Program-made: the position numbers and the translations under genes
Notes under the pieces: model-generated
The model's database searches: none
The model's input: only the letters and a program-made list of their open reading frames with translations
Told to the model about the DNA's origin: nothing
Source of the DNA: CAVQHY01 sp963712465
GTDB taxonomy: Bacteria; Actinomycetota; Thermoleophilia; Gaiellales; Gaiellaceae
NCBI GenBank assembly: GCA_963712465.1
Contig: CAVQHY010000008.1
Coordinates: 124,001 to 188,000 of the forward strand
Direction: 5' to 3'
DNA: 64,000 nt
In this document: positions 17,246-25,259 of the stretch, one piece after another
How positions within the stretch are numbered: the stretch's first letter is position 1
Layout: the number at the start of each line of letters is the position of its first letter

Positions 17246-17295
17246 CGCACGGCCGCCGGTTCGTGCTTCGAGGCGGCGTGTGGCACCATCAAGCG

Positions 17296-18282
17296 GTGCC
17301 CGGCAGGTCGAGATCGTTCGCGCGTGGAGGCTGGCGCGACGGCGAGGTGTGGCTCGAGGACGAGATCGACTGGTTCTCGTCGCACCAGGGATCGGCCGCG
17401 TCTGCGGTTCCCAGCCGGCCGTTGCTCGGAGGCTCGGGCGGCGTCGCCCTGCCCCCTGCCTGGGTTGCGAGCCCGTGGGCGCGACGCGATCCCAGACATG
17501 GGTACGCGGGGGAGCCCGAGCGCCTGCTCGAGAGACGACGGCTCGCCGCGTGGCTCGTCGCGGCCGCCGTTCTCGCGGTGGTTGCCGCGAGCGCGGCGCT
17601 CCTTCTCCCGCGCGTCGCCGAATTTCGGGGAGGCCCTCCCCGGCCGGCGACGGTCCCCGCCACGGCGCAAACGGGCGTGCCCGGGGTTCGCTGGGAGGCG
17701 ACGGCCGCGCAGACCCCGGCGGCGGTGGCCGCGTTCGAGAGCCTCTATCCGGATATCCACTGGCGCCGTTCGACGTCGGTCGGGCTGCCGCACGCAGGAC
17801 GGCTCGTCGACGGCGTGCAGCTCCCGATCGAGGGCTGGGACTGGGTGACGTGGGATCCCGAGCGCAATCGCGTTCCCAACCGCGCGAACCGTCTCTACGG
17901 TACGGACGCGCTCGTCCGCACGGTTCTCGGCGTGATCGGGGACTACCGGCGCGCGTTCCCAGGGGCGCCGCGCGTCGTCGTCGGCGACCTCAGCCTGCTT
18001 GGCGGCGGGGAGATCGCCGAGCACGCCTCCCACGAGAACGGCCTCGACGTCGACGTCTACTACCCACGCCGGGACGGCGTGCTGGCGGCACCCACGCGCG
18101 TCGACCAGGTCGACCTCGCTCTTGCCCAGGAGCTCGTCGATCGCTTCGTCGCGGCAGGCGCGACGCTCGTGCTCGTCGGCTACTTCACCCCGCTCGACGG
18201 CCCGCCGGGCACCGTGATCGCGTATCCGAACCACGACAACCACATGCACGTGCGTATCGCGCCGCCCGCCGGCTCGCGTTGA
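17296..18282 (+). CDS. Membrane-anchored murein endopeptidase, MepA/M74-like
   Basis: About 328 residues. One membrane helix near residues 90-110 (LAAWLVAAAVLAVVAASAALL) is preceded by a charged cytoplasmic region, so the catalytic part faces outside. It carries the LAS-type zinc site of penicillin-insensitive murein endopeptidase: GGGEIAEHASHENGLDVDVYY and the final HDNHMHVRI (HxH). It should cut peptide cross-links in the wall. The start is uncertain: GTG at 17296 (CACCAT 6 bases upstream) is preferred, with GTGs at 17263 and 17278 possible. Just downstream of the SDR pair, but with no clear shared promoter. Confidence 0.85.
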   Translation: MPGRSRSFARGGWRDGEVWLEDEIDWFSSHQGSAASAVPSRPLLGGSGGVALPPAWVASPWARRDPRHGYAGEPERLLERRRLAAWLVAAAVLAVVAASAALLLPRVAEFRGGPPRPATVPATAQTGVPGVRWEATAAQTPAAVAAFESLYPDIHWRRSTSVGLPHAGRLVDGVQLPIEGWDWVTWDPERNRVPNRANRLYGTDALVRTVLGVIGDYRRAFPGAPRVVVGDLSLLGGGEIAEHASHENGLDVDVYYPRRDGVLAAPTRVDQVDLALAQELVDRFVAAGATLVLVGYFTPLDGPPGTVIAYPNHDNHMHVRIAPPAGSR

Positions 18283-18330
18283 CATCTCCCTCCCTTGCCG
18301 CGCCGGCCCGCGCGCGGCGATCATGCCCCC

Positions 18331-19686
18331 GTGGATCGTCCCGAAACCCGCTATGCGACCACGGTCGACGGCCTCCACATCGCCTATCAGGTTCTCGGCG
18401 ACGGGCCCGCAGACCTCGTGTTCGTGCCCGGCTTCGTCTTCAACGTCGAGCAGCTCTGGGACTGGGGGGTGACGGCGAGTTTCGCCCGCCGCCTCTCCGA
18501 GTTCACGCGCCTGATCGTCTTCGATCGCCGCGGCACCGGCCTCTCGGACCGGATCGTCCAGAGCGGCGAGCAGCTGACGCTCGAGGCCCGGATGGATGAC
18601 ATCCGCGCCGTCATGGATGCCGCCGGCTCGGAGCGGGCGACGCTCATCGGCTTCGAGGAGGGCGGACTCACCCTGACCGTCATGTTCGCGTCCACGTACC
18701 CCGAGCGAACCGCCGCCCTGGTATCGCTCGCCGGAGCGGCTAGGTCCCGCTGGGCGCCCGACTACCCCTGGGCCTGGACGGACGGGCAGTGGGAGAGCTT
18801 CCTCGATCAGACCCGGCACGGCTGGGGCACCGAGGCGTACGCTCGGGCCGAGGGCGCTGGGGTCTGGCCCGGCCTCGACGATCCCGCCTGGGTTCGGGAC
18901 TACGCCATGTGGATGCGGCGGTCGGTGAGCCCGGGCGACGCCGCCGAGCTCTTCCGGATCGACAGCGAGACCGACGTCCGGGAGCTCCTGGCGACCGTGC
19001 GCGTCCCGACCCTCGTCGTTCACAGAATCGGGGACAGGGAGAACGACGTGGAGGAGTCCCGCTACCTCGCCGGGCGGATTCCGGGAGCGATGCTCGTCGA
19101 GCTACCCGGCGAGAGCCACGGCTGGATGTCTCCCGACCAGGACGAGGTGCTGGACGAAGTCGAGCGGTGGGTCAAGACGCTGCGCGAGGAGGAGGCCGAG
19201 CTCGATCGCGTGCTGGCGACGGTGCTGTTCACGGACATCGTCGGCTCGACCGGGAAGGCGGCCGAGCTCGGCGACGCCGCCTGGCGCGATCTCGTCGAGC
19301 GCCACCACGCCGCCGTGCGCGCACTCCTGGCCCGCTACCGCGGCCGCGAGGTCGGGACCGCCGGCGACGGCTTCTTCGCCAGCTTCGACGGGCCCGCCCG
19401 AGCCGTCCGCTGCGCCCGCGCGATCGCCGACGCAGTCCAGCCGTTCGGCCTCGAGATCCGCGCGGGCCTCCATACCGGCGAGGTCGAGACGATCGACGGC
19501 AGGGTCGGCGGCATCGCCGTCGCAATCGGCGCCCGCATCGGCTCGCTCGCCGGCCCGTCGGAGATCCTCGTCTCCCAGACCGTCAAGGACCTCGTCGCCG
19601 GCTCGCGCCTCACCTTCGAGGACCGCGGCGAGCACGAGCTGAAAGGCGTCCCGGGCGAGTGGCGGCTCTACGCCGTCACGGGATGA
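18331..19686 (+). CDS. Alpha/beta-hydrolase-like domain fused to class III nucleotide cyclase
   Basis: 451 residues. Residues 1-280 form an alpha/beta-hydrolase fold (FVPGFVFNVEQLW oxyanion region, FDRRGTGLSD, LVVHRIGDREND, GESHGW with the His). At the nucleophile elbow, where relatives have G-x-Ser-x-G, it reads GFEEGG (residues 107-112), so the Ser is Glu and the domain is probably a ligand sensor rather than an enzyme. Residues about 290-451 are a class III adenylate/guanylate cyclase: LFTDIVGST, GDGFFASFDGPARA, GLHTGEVE and GARIGSLAG carry the metal Asp residues and transition-state Arg. GTG at 18331; convergent with lhr, with only 6 bases between stops. Confidence 0.9.
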   Translation: MDRPETRYATTVDGLHIAYQVLGDGPADLVFVPGFVFNVEQLWDWGVTASFARRLSEFTRLIVFDRRGTGLSDRIVQSGEQLTLEARMDDIRAVMDAAGSERATLIGFEEGGLTLTVMFASTYPERTAALVSLAGAARSRWAPDYPWAWTDGQWESFLDQTRHGWGTEAYARAEGAGVWPGLDDPAWVRDYAMWMRRSVSPGDAAELFRIDSETDVRELLATVRVPTLVVHRIGDRENDVEESRYLAGRIPGAMLVELPGESHGWMSPDQDEVLDEVERWVKTLREEEAELDRVLATVLFTDIVGSTGKAAELGDAAWRDLVERHHAAVRALLARYRGREVGTAGDGFFASFDGPARAVRCARAIADAVQPFGLEIRAGLHTGEVETIDGRVGGIAVAIGARIGSLAGPSEILVSQTVKDLVAGSRLTFEDRGEHELKGVPGEWRLYAVTG

Positions 19687-19692
19687 CCGCCT

Positions 19693-22600
19693 TCAGGCGC
19701 GGAGGACGGCGCGGCGGGGGCCGGCGAGGAACCCCGCCTCGACGAGGAGCGGCAGCACGTCGGATTCCGCGACGGGCCCGCCGTCGAAGCGCTCGACCGC
19801 GAGCCGCCGCCCTCCCTGACCGCGGACGTGATCGACCAGCGCCGCGAGCGCGTCCCGCAGCCAGACCTCCCCGGGCTCCCTGAGCGGAACAAGCGAGCGG
19901 CCGCCGCGCTCGACGTAGAGCGCGGGCTCGCCTCCGAGCAGGACGACGTGCGCGCCCGCGACGCGGGCAGCGCGAGCGCCGGCCCGCTTCGGCCACGGCA
20001 GCGCGGCGCCGTAGGGCTGGGCCGGGTCCGCCGCGGCGAGCACGAGCGCCCTCTCCCCGGCGCTCGAGTCGCGGAGCCGCTCGACGGCTCCGGGGAGCGC
20101 GAACTGGGCGCCGCCGAGGCCCTCGACGAAGTAGCCGCGGCGGCAGACGCCGAGCGTCTCCAGCTTACGGAGCTCGCCGTAGACGGCGCCGTAGCCGCCC
20201 GGAACTCCCTCGCCGCGGACGCCGTCGCGCGTGACGATCCCCTGCCGCTCGAGCAGCAGCTCGGCGAGCGCACGCGGGTCGGCGGCCTCGGGGAAGACCT
20301 CTGCGGTCGTCGACCAGCGGCCCTGTGTCGCCGTGATCGCCTCGGATCGCCGGCGAGCGAACCGCCGTGGCCGCCGCTCGAGCCTGGGTGCCGCATGGCG
20401 TCGCTTGGCACGAAGCGGCTGCCAGGCGTCGTTCGTGGCCTCGCCGGCCCAGACGAGCTCCCAGAGCGCGGCCAGCGCCTCCTCGGCCTCGAGACCGCTC
20501 GCGCCCACGAGGTCGTGCCAGAAGAGCGCGCCCGGCTCCAGCGCAGCGCGCACCGCCTGAGCCGCCGCGCCCTCGGGTGCGGGAAGCGCGCCGGGACGGC
20601 CGAGCACCGAGGCATCCTCGCGGAAGAAGAGCGCGGCCCGCTCGAGCCCTGCGCCGACCCAGACGACCTCGCCCGAGGCGCAGAGCTGGTCGAGCTCGGC
20701 CGGGCGAAAGCCGGGCACGCGGCGCGGGAGGACGTCCGACTCCCAGAGCGCGACGGGGAGCGAGAGCCCCTGAAGGGGAACCAGGGCCTCCCGCAGCGTC
20801 GCCCGCCGGTCGATCCCCTGCCAGGCGGGAAGGAAGCGGCCGAGGGCACCCTGGTCGACGGGCTCGACCTCCTTGCGGAGCGCGGCGAGGCTGGCGCGGC
20901 GTAGGCGCCGCAGGACGTCGGGATCGCACCATTCGCGTTCGGAGCCCCCGGGGCGGAGCTCGCCACGGACGAGCCGGCCCTCCCGCTCGAGCGCCGCCAG
21001 CTCCTCGTCGGCGCGGTCGTGCGGGAGGCCGAACCGAGCGGCGACCACGGCGGTCGTGAACGGGCCGCGTCCTCGGGCGAACCGGACGAGGAGGCCGGCG
21101 AGTGGTGCTTCCGAAGCCTCGAGGAAGGCGTCGGGAAGCCCCGACGGCGGCATCGCGCCGACGGCGTCCCGGTAGCGGCCCGCGTCCTCCGCGGCGATCA
21201 GGCGCTCCTCCCCGCCGACGCGCACGCGTACGGCGCGGCGCTCACGTTCGAGCGGCTCGGCGAGCGCCACGTCGAACTCGCCCGCACGGAGGTCGCCGCG
21301 GCGGAGGAGCACGTCGTGGAGCCCGTCCGGGCTGCGCGGCGCGCCGCGCAGCTCGCCTTCGACCTGCTCGAGCGCCCCCGGGTCGATCAGGTCGCGAAGC
21401 TCCTCCTGGCCGAGCAGCTCGCGCAGCAGGTCGCGGTCGAGCGCGAGCGCCTGGGCCCGTCGCTCGGCGAGCGGCGTGTCGTCCTCGTACATGTAGGTGG
21501 CGATGTAGTCGAACAGGAGCGAGGAGGAGAAGGGCGACGCCGTCTGGGTCTCGACCTCGACGAGATCGATCCGGCGCGCCTCGAGATCGGCGAGGAGCCC
21601 GCGCAGCGACGGCAGGTCGAAGACGTCCTGGAGACACTCGCGGTACGTCTCGAGCACGACCGGGAAGTCGGCGTAGCGGCGGGCGACCTGGAGCAGGCTC
21701 TGCGCCTTCAGCCGCTGCTGCCAGAGCGGCGTCCGCTGCCCCGGGCGGCGGCGAGGAATCAGGAGCGAGCGGGCGGCGTTCTCGCGGAAGCGAGCGCCGA
21801 AGAGCGCGGTGCCGCCGAGCTCGGAGACGACGAGGTCGTCGAGCTCGCCCGCCCCGACGAGGACGTCGTCGAGCGGCGGCGGGCTCTCCGCGTCGGGCAG
21901 GTGGAGAGCGATGCCGTCGTCCGACCAGATCGCATTCACCTCGAGCCCGAGCGAGTCGCGCAGCCGCGCCTGGAGCGCGAGCGCCCAGGGGGCATGAACG
22001 CGGCCGCCGAACGGCGTGAGGAGGCACAGCCGCCAGTCGCCGATCTCGTCGCGGAAGCGCTCGACGACCACCGTTCGGTCTGACGGGACGACGCCGGTCG
22101 CACGCTCCTGGTCGCGGAGGTAGGTGACGAGGTTGCGCGCCGCGCGCTCGTCGAGCGAGTGGTCGTCGACGAGGCGCGCCGCAGCCCGACCGTCGTCGAG
22201 CGCGACGAGCTCCCGCGCCGCGCGCCCGATCGCCTGTCCGAGCTCGAACGGCCGCCCGACGCCCTCCCCCTTCCAGAACGGCACCGCGCCGGGGACGCCC
22301 GGGGCCGGCGAGACGAGCACCCGGTCTCGCGTGATCTCCTCGATCCGCCAGGTGGTGGCGCCGAGCAGGAACGTCTGGCCCTGTCGCGCCTCGTACACCA
22401 TCTCCTCGTCGAGCTCGCCGACTCGACCCCCACCCCCGGCCACCCGTCCCCCACCCTCGACGAGGAAGACTCCGAACAGGCCCCGGTCGGGGATCGTTCC
22501 GGCGTTCGTGACCGCGAGACGGCGCACGCCCTCCCGGCCGCGCACGAGGCCACGGGCCCGATCCCAGACGATGCGCGGCCGCAGCTCGGCGAACTCCTCC

Positions 22601-23970
22601 GACGGATAACGGCCGGCGAGCATGTCGAGCACGTTCTCGAGCTGTGCCCGTGAGAGATCGCGAAACGGGTACGCGGCGCAGACGAGCTCGTGTAGATCGT
22701 CGACGGCGATCTCCTCGTCCGCCGAGATCGCCACGATCTGCTGCGCGAGCACGTCGAGCGGCTGGTGCGGAATCCGCGTTTCCTCGATCGCGCCTTCGCG
22801 CATCGCCCGTGCGACCACCGCGCACTCGAGCAGGTCGGCGCGGAACTTCGGGAAGATCCGCCCCTTGGACGGCTCGTCGAGGCGGTGACCGGCGCGGCCG
22901 ACCCGCTGGAGGCCGCGTGCGACCGACTTGGGAGACTCGACCTGGACGACGAGGTCGACGGCACCCATGTCGATCCCGAGCTCGAGCGACGAGGTCGCGA
23001 CGAGGCACGGGATCTGCCCCCGCTTGAGCAGCTCCTCGACCTCGATGCGCTGCTCTCGCGCGAGCGAGCCGTGATGTGCGCGTGCGACCTCGCTCTCCGC
23101 CAGGTCGTTGAGGCGTAGAGCGAGCCGCTCAGCGAGGCGGCGGTTGTTGACGAAGACGATCGTCGAGCGGTGCGACCGGACGAGCTCGAGCAGCGCCGGG
23201 TAGATCGACGGCCAGATCGAGCTGCCGTTGCCTTCGCCGGGGACCCCACCACCCCACTCCCGCCCTGACGGGCTCGTCCCCGCCGGCTCGCGCATGTCCT
23301 CGAGCGGCACGACCACCTCGAGGTCGAGCTCCTTCGCCCGGCCCGCGTCGACGAGCTCGATCGGGCGGCCGCCCGAGACGAAGCGGCCGATCTCGTCCAT
23401 GGGGCGCTGGGTCGCTGAGAGGCCGATTCTCTGGAAGGGCTCGCCCGTCAGTCGCATGAGCCGCTCGAGCGAGAGCGCGAGGTGCGCCCCGCGCTTCGTC
23501 CCGGCGACCGCGTGCACCTCGTCCAGGATCAGGGTGCCGACGCCCGCGAGAATCGAGCGCGCCTGCGACGTGAGCATCAGAAAGAGCGACTCGGGGGTGG
23601 TGATCAGGATCTCCGGCGGTGTGCGGAGCATCTGCGCCCGCTCGCGGGCCGAGGTATCGCCCGTGCGGACGGCGACGGAGAGCTTCGAGCCGATCCCGGC
23701 GATCGGGCCGCGAAGGTTGCGCTCGACGTCGTAGTTGAGCGCCTTCAGCGGGCTGACGTAGAGCACCTGGGTGCCCTCGCCCGGGACGGCGCGGTCGAGC
23801 GCCCAGAGGAACGCGGCGAGCGTCTTCCCCGATCCGGTCGGCGCCTGGATCAGGACGTGCGCGCCCGAGGCGATCGCCGGCCAGCCACCCTCCTGGGCCG
23901 GCGTCGGAGCCTCGAACGTGCGCTCGAACCACTCGCGGACGGGCGGGCTGAAGGTCGCGAGGGGAGTCAC
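19693..23970 (-). CDS. lhr: Lhr-family large ATP-dependent helicase
   Basis: Superfamily 2 DNA helicase, 1425 residues, of the long Lhr class that translocates 3' to 5' and unwinds DNA or RNA-DNA hybrids in repair. Motifs in order: Q-like TPAQEGGW, Walker A APTGSGKTLAAF near residue 45, LYVSPLKALNYDV, DEVHAVAGTKRG, LSATQRPMDE, then FVNNRRLAERLAL, ATSSLELGIDMG and QRVGRAGHR. The remainder contains the winged-helix and Lhr core and the bacterial Lhr-CTD (to ARRAVLRA). GTG start with TAGTCT 6 bases upstream. It is the longest gene here and monocistronic. Confidence 0.95.
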   Translation of the reverse strand: MTPLATFSPPVREWFERTFEAPTPAQEGGWPAIASGAHVLIQAPTGSGKTLAAFLWALDRAVPGEGTQVLYVSPLKALNYDVERNLRGPIAGIGSKLSVAVRTGDTSARERAQMLRTPPEILITTPESLFLMLTSQARSILAGVGTLILDEVHAVAGTKRGAHLALSLERLMRLTGEPFQRIGLSATQRPMDEIGRFVSGGRPIELVDAGRAKELDLEVVVPLEDMREPAGTSPSGREWGGGVPGEGNGSSIWPSIYPALLELVRSHRSTIVFVNNRRLAERLALRLNDLAESEVARAHHGSLAREQRIEVEELLKRGQIPCLVATSSLELGIDMGAVDLVVQVESPKSVARGLQRVGRAGHRLDEPSKGRIFPKFRADLLECAVVARAMREGAIEETRIPHQPLDVLAQQIVAISADEEIAVDDLHELVCAAYPFRDLSRAQLENVLDMLAGRYPSEEFAELRPRIVWDRARGLVRGREGVRRLAVTNAGTIPDRGLFGVFLVEGGGRVAGGGGRVGELDEEMVYEARQGQTFLLGATTWRIEEITRDRVLVSPAPGVPGAVPFWKGEGVGRPFELGQAIGRAARELVALDDGRAAARLVDDHSLDERAARNLVTYLRDQERATGVVPSDRTVVVERFRDEIGDWRLCLLTPFGGRVHAPWALALQARLRDSLGLEVNAIWSDDGIALHLPDAESPPPLDDVLVGAGELDDLVVSELGGTALFGARFRENAARSLLIPRRRPGQRTPLWQQRLKAQSLLQVARRYADFPVVLETYRECLQDVFDLPSLRGLLADLEARRIDLVEVETQTASPFSSSLLFDYIATYMYEDDTPLAERRAQALALDRDLLRELLGQEELRDLIDPGALEQVEGELRGAPRSPDGLHDVLLRRGDLRAGEFDVALAEPLERERRAVRVRVGGEERLIAAEDAGRYRDAVGAMPPSGLPDAFLEASEAPLAGLLVRFARGRGPFTTAVVAARFGLPHDRADEELAALEREGRLVRGELRPGGSEREWCDPDVLRRLRRASLAALRKEVEPVDQGALGRFLPAWQGIDRRATLREALVPLQGLSLPVALWESDVLPRRVPGFRPAELDQLCASGEVVWVGAGLERAALFFREDASVLGRPGALPAPEGAAAQAVRAALEPGALFWHDLVGASGLEAEEALAALWELVWAGEATNDAWQPLRAKRRHAAPRLERRPRRFARRRSEAITATQGRWSTTAEVFPEAADPRALAELLLERQGIVTRDGVRGEGVPGGYGAVYGELRKLETLGVCRRGYFVEGLGGAQFALPGAVERLRDSSAGERALVLAAADPAQPYGAALPWPKRAGARAARVAGAHVVLLGGEPALYVERGGRSLVPLREPGEVWLRDALAALVDHVRGQGGRRLAVERFDGGPVAESDVLPLLVEAGFLAGPRRAVLRA

Positions 23971-23976
23971 GGGCCC

Positions 23977-23982
23977 AGACTA
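23977..23982 (-). promoter_or_regulatory. -10 hexamer TAGTCT of lhr, with upstream TCAAGCC
   Basis: TAGTCT lies 6 bases before the GTG; TCAAGCCGTCCA starts 16 bases further upstream (23998). The cupin gene has the same spacing between TCAAGCC and TAGACT. Confidence 0.55.
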
Positions 23983-24032
23983 GCGGTGGACGGCTTGAAT
24001 CGATCGCCGCCGCTGATTTACCCTTGCCCTCG

Positions 24033-24342
24033 ATGCCGAAGCCGAGCTCCGAGGGCTTCCTCGACGGCCTCGCGCGAGCCCTGGCCGAGAGCCGATGCCT
24101 CGGGCGCGCGCGCTGCGGATCCTCGGCGGAGCCGTCGTCGCAGCCGCGGTTCCGGCCGCGCTGCGCCCATAGCGCGCGCATCCGAGGCGCGCACCAGCCG
24201 TCGGCCACGCTCGGGCTCTGCCGGAAGAACTGCGGGCGTCCCGACGGCGAGCCCGGACTCGGGCTCGTCGTCCTCGTCGTCGCCGTGGGCGAGCGCTCGC
24301 TCGGCCGTCCTCGCCCTCGCCGGGGCCGGAATCGCCCGCTGA
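24033..24342 (+). pseudogene. Frameshifted remnant of a small exported protein gene
   Basis: This covers the only gene-free stretch between lhr and the HhH-GPD gene. Three pieces in three frames fit one small protein: MPKPSSEGFLDGLARALAE (from 24033), then MPRARALRILGGAVVAAA (from 24095), an Arg-rich signal followed by a hydrophobic stretch, ending in TAG near 24172, then a Ser-rich segment and C-terminal hydrophobic ARSAVLALAGAGIAR ending at 24342. The order (FLDGLARAL tail, twin-Arg-like signal, C-terminal hydrophobic end) is coherent, but needs two frameshifts. It could be sequencing error or chance, hence the modest confidence. Confidence 0.35.
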
Positions 24343-24359
24343 GCCCGCCCGCCAGACGG

Positions 24360-24365
24360 TACGAT
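24360..24365 (+). promoter_or_regulatory. -10 hexamer TACGAT of HhH-GPD gene (leaderless)
   Basis: TACGAT, 7 bases, then GTG at 24373; identical to the element at 15818. Confidence 0.6.
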
Positions 24366-24372
24366 CGTCACA

Positions 24373-24945
24373 GTGCCCAAGCACCGTGGCAGCGTTGCCC
24401 GTCTCCACTTCACGGGTGTGGACGAGGCCGATCGGATCCTCGCCGAGGATCCGCTCGCGCTGCTCGTCGGCTTCGTCCTCGACCAGCAGGTGCCGCTCCA
24501 GAAAGCGTTCGTGGGACCCTACGAACTGCAGCAGCGGCTGGGGTCGCTCGACGCCGGGACGATCGCCGCGATGGACCCGGCCGAGCTCGAGGAGGTCTTC
24601 CGTGCCAAGCCGGCGCTCCACCGCTTCCCCGGCGCGATGGCGCTGCGAACGCAGGAGCTTTGCGCGGTCGTGGTATCCGAGTACGACGGCGACGCCTCCC
24701 GGGTGTGGACGGAGGCGAACGACGGCGCAGACCTGAAGGCGCGTCTGCTCGCGCTTCCGGGGATCGGCGAGATGAAGGCGACGATGCTCGTCGGCGTGCT
24801 GGCGAAGCGCTTCGACGTCCAGCCCCCCGGGTGGGAGAAGTTCGCGCCGACGCACCTGTCGCTCGCCGACGTCGACTCCCCCGAGGCGCTTGCCTCCTAT
24901 CAGGACGCGAAGCGCGCCCACAAGGCCTCGCTCCGATCCGGATAG
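24373..24945 (+). CDS. HhH-GPD superfamily base-excision repair-like protein
   Basis: 190 residues, similar to the actinobacterial family TIGR03252 of uncharacterised HhH-GPD proteins. Helical core DPLALLVGFVLDQQVPLQKAF and helix-hairpin-helix LLALPGIGEMKATMLVGVL are present; a typical catalytic Asp of the GPD loop is not obvious (the region reads RFDVQPPGWEKFA). It probably binds DNA and may excise bases, unproven for the family. GTG start set by TACGAT. The first 14 bases of the gene, GTGCCCAAGCACCG, recur exactly at the start of the next gene. Confidence 0.85.
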   Translation: MPKHRGSVARLHFTGVDEADRILAEDPLALLVGFVLDQQVPLQKAFVGPYELQQRLGSLDAGTIAAMDPAELEEVFRAKPALHRFPGAMALRTQELCAVVVSEYDGDASRVWTEANDGADLKARLLALPGIGEMKATMLVGVLAKRFDVQPPGWEKFAPTHLSLADVDSPEALASYQDAKRAHKASLRSG

Positions 24946-24995
24946 GCGCACGGCGTAACTTGCGCTTTTGCGCACGATGACGGAACATCGTCGTC

Positions 24996-25259
24996 GTGCC
25001 CAAGCACCGCATCATCATTCCGGCCAACTCACCGCTGCCCAAGCGGGCCGAGGTCGAAGAGATCGTCAGCGCCGGCAAGGGCGTCCTGGAGAGCTACTCC
25101 GTCCAGCCGAACGGCAGGCGCGCTCAGGCGGTCGTCGACACGACTGCGAGCAGCGGTCCCGACCTCGCGGCCATGGTCGCCAGGCTCGGTGCCGAATCAG
25201 CGAGCATCCTGCTGACGGAGGAGGAGTTCCAGCAGCACCGGCGCTCGCCGTCCGACTAA
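24996..25259 (+). CDS. Small hypothetical protein
   Basis: 87 residues, starting MPKHRIIIPANSPLPKR, with a C-terminal half resembling a small alpha/beta domain (MVARLGAESASILLTEEEF). No family recognised, no signal peptide. GTG at 24996 has GAACAT 7 bases upstream, a weaker version of the leaderless pattern. It is 50 bases downstream of the HhH-GPD gene and overlaps the convergent regulator by 4 bases. Confidence 0.6.
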   Translation: MPKHRIIIPANSPLPKRAEVEEIVSAGKGVLESYSVQPNGRRAQAVVDTTASSGPDLAAMVARLGAESASILLTEEEFQQHRRSPSD

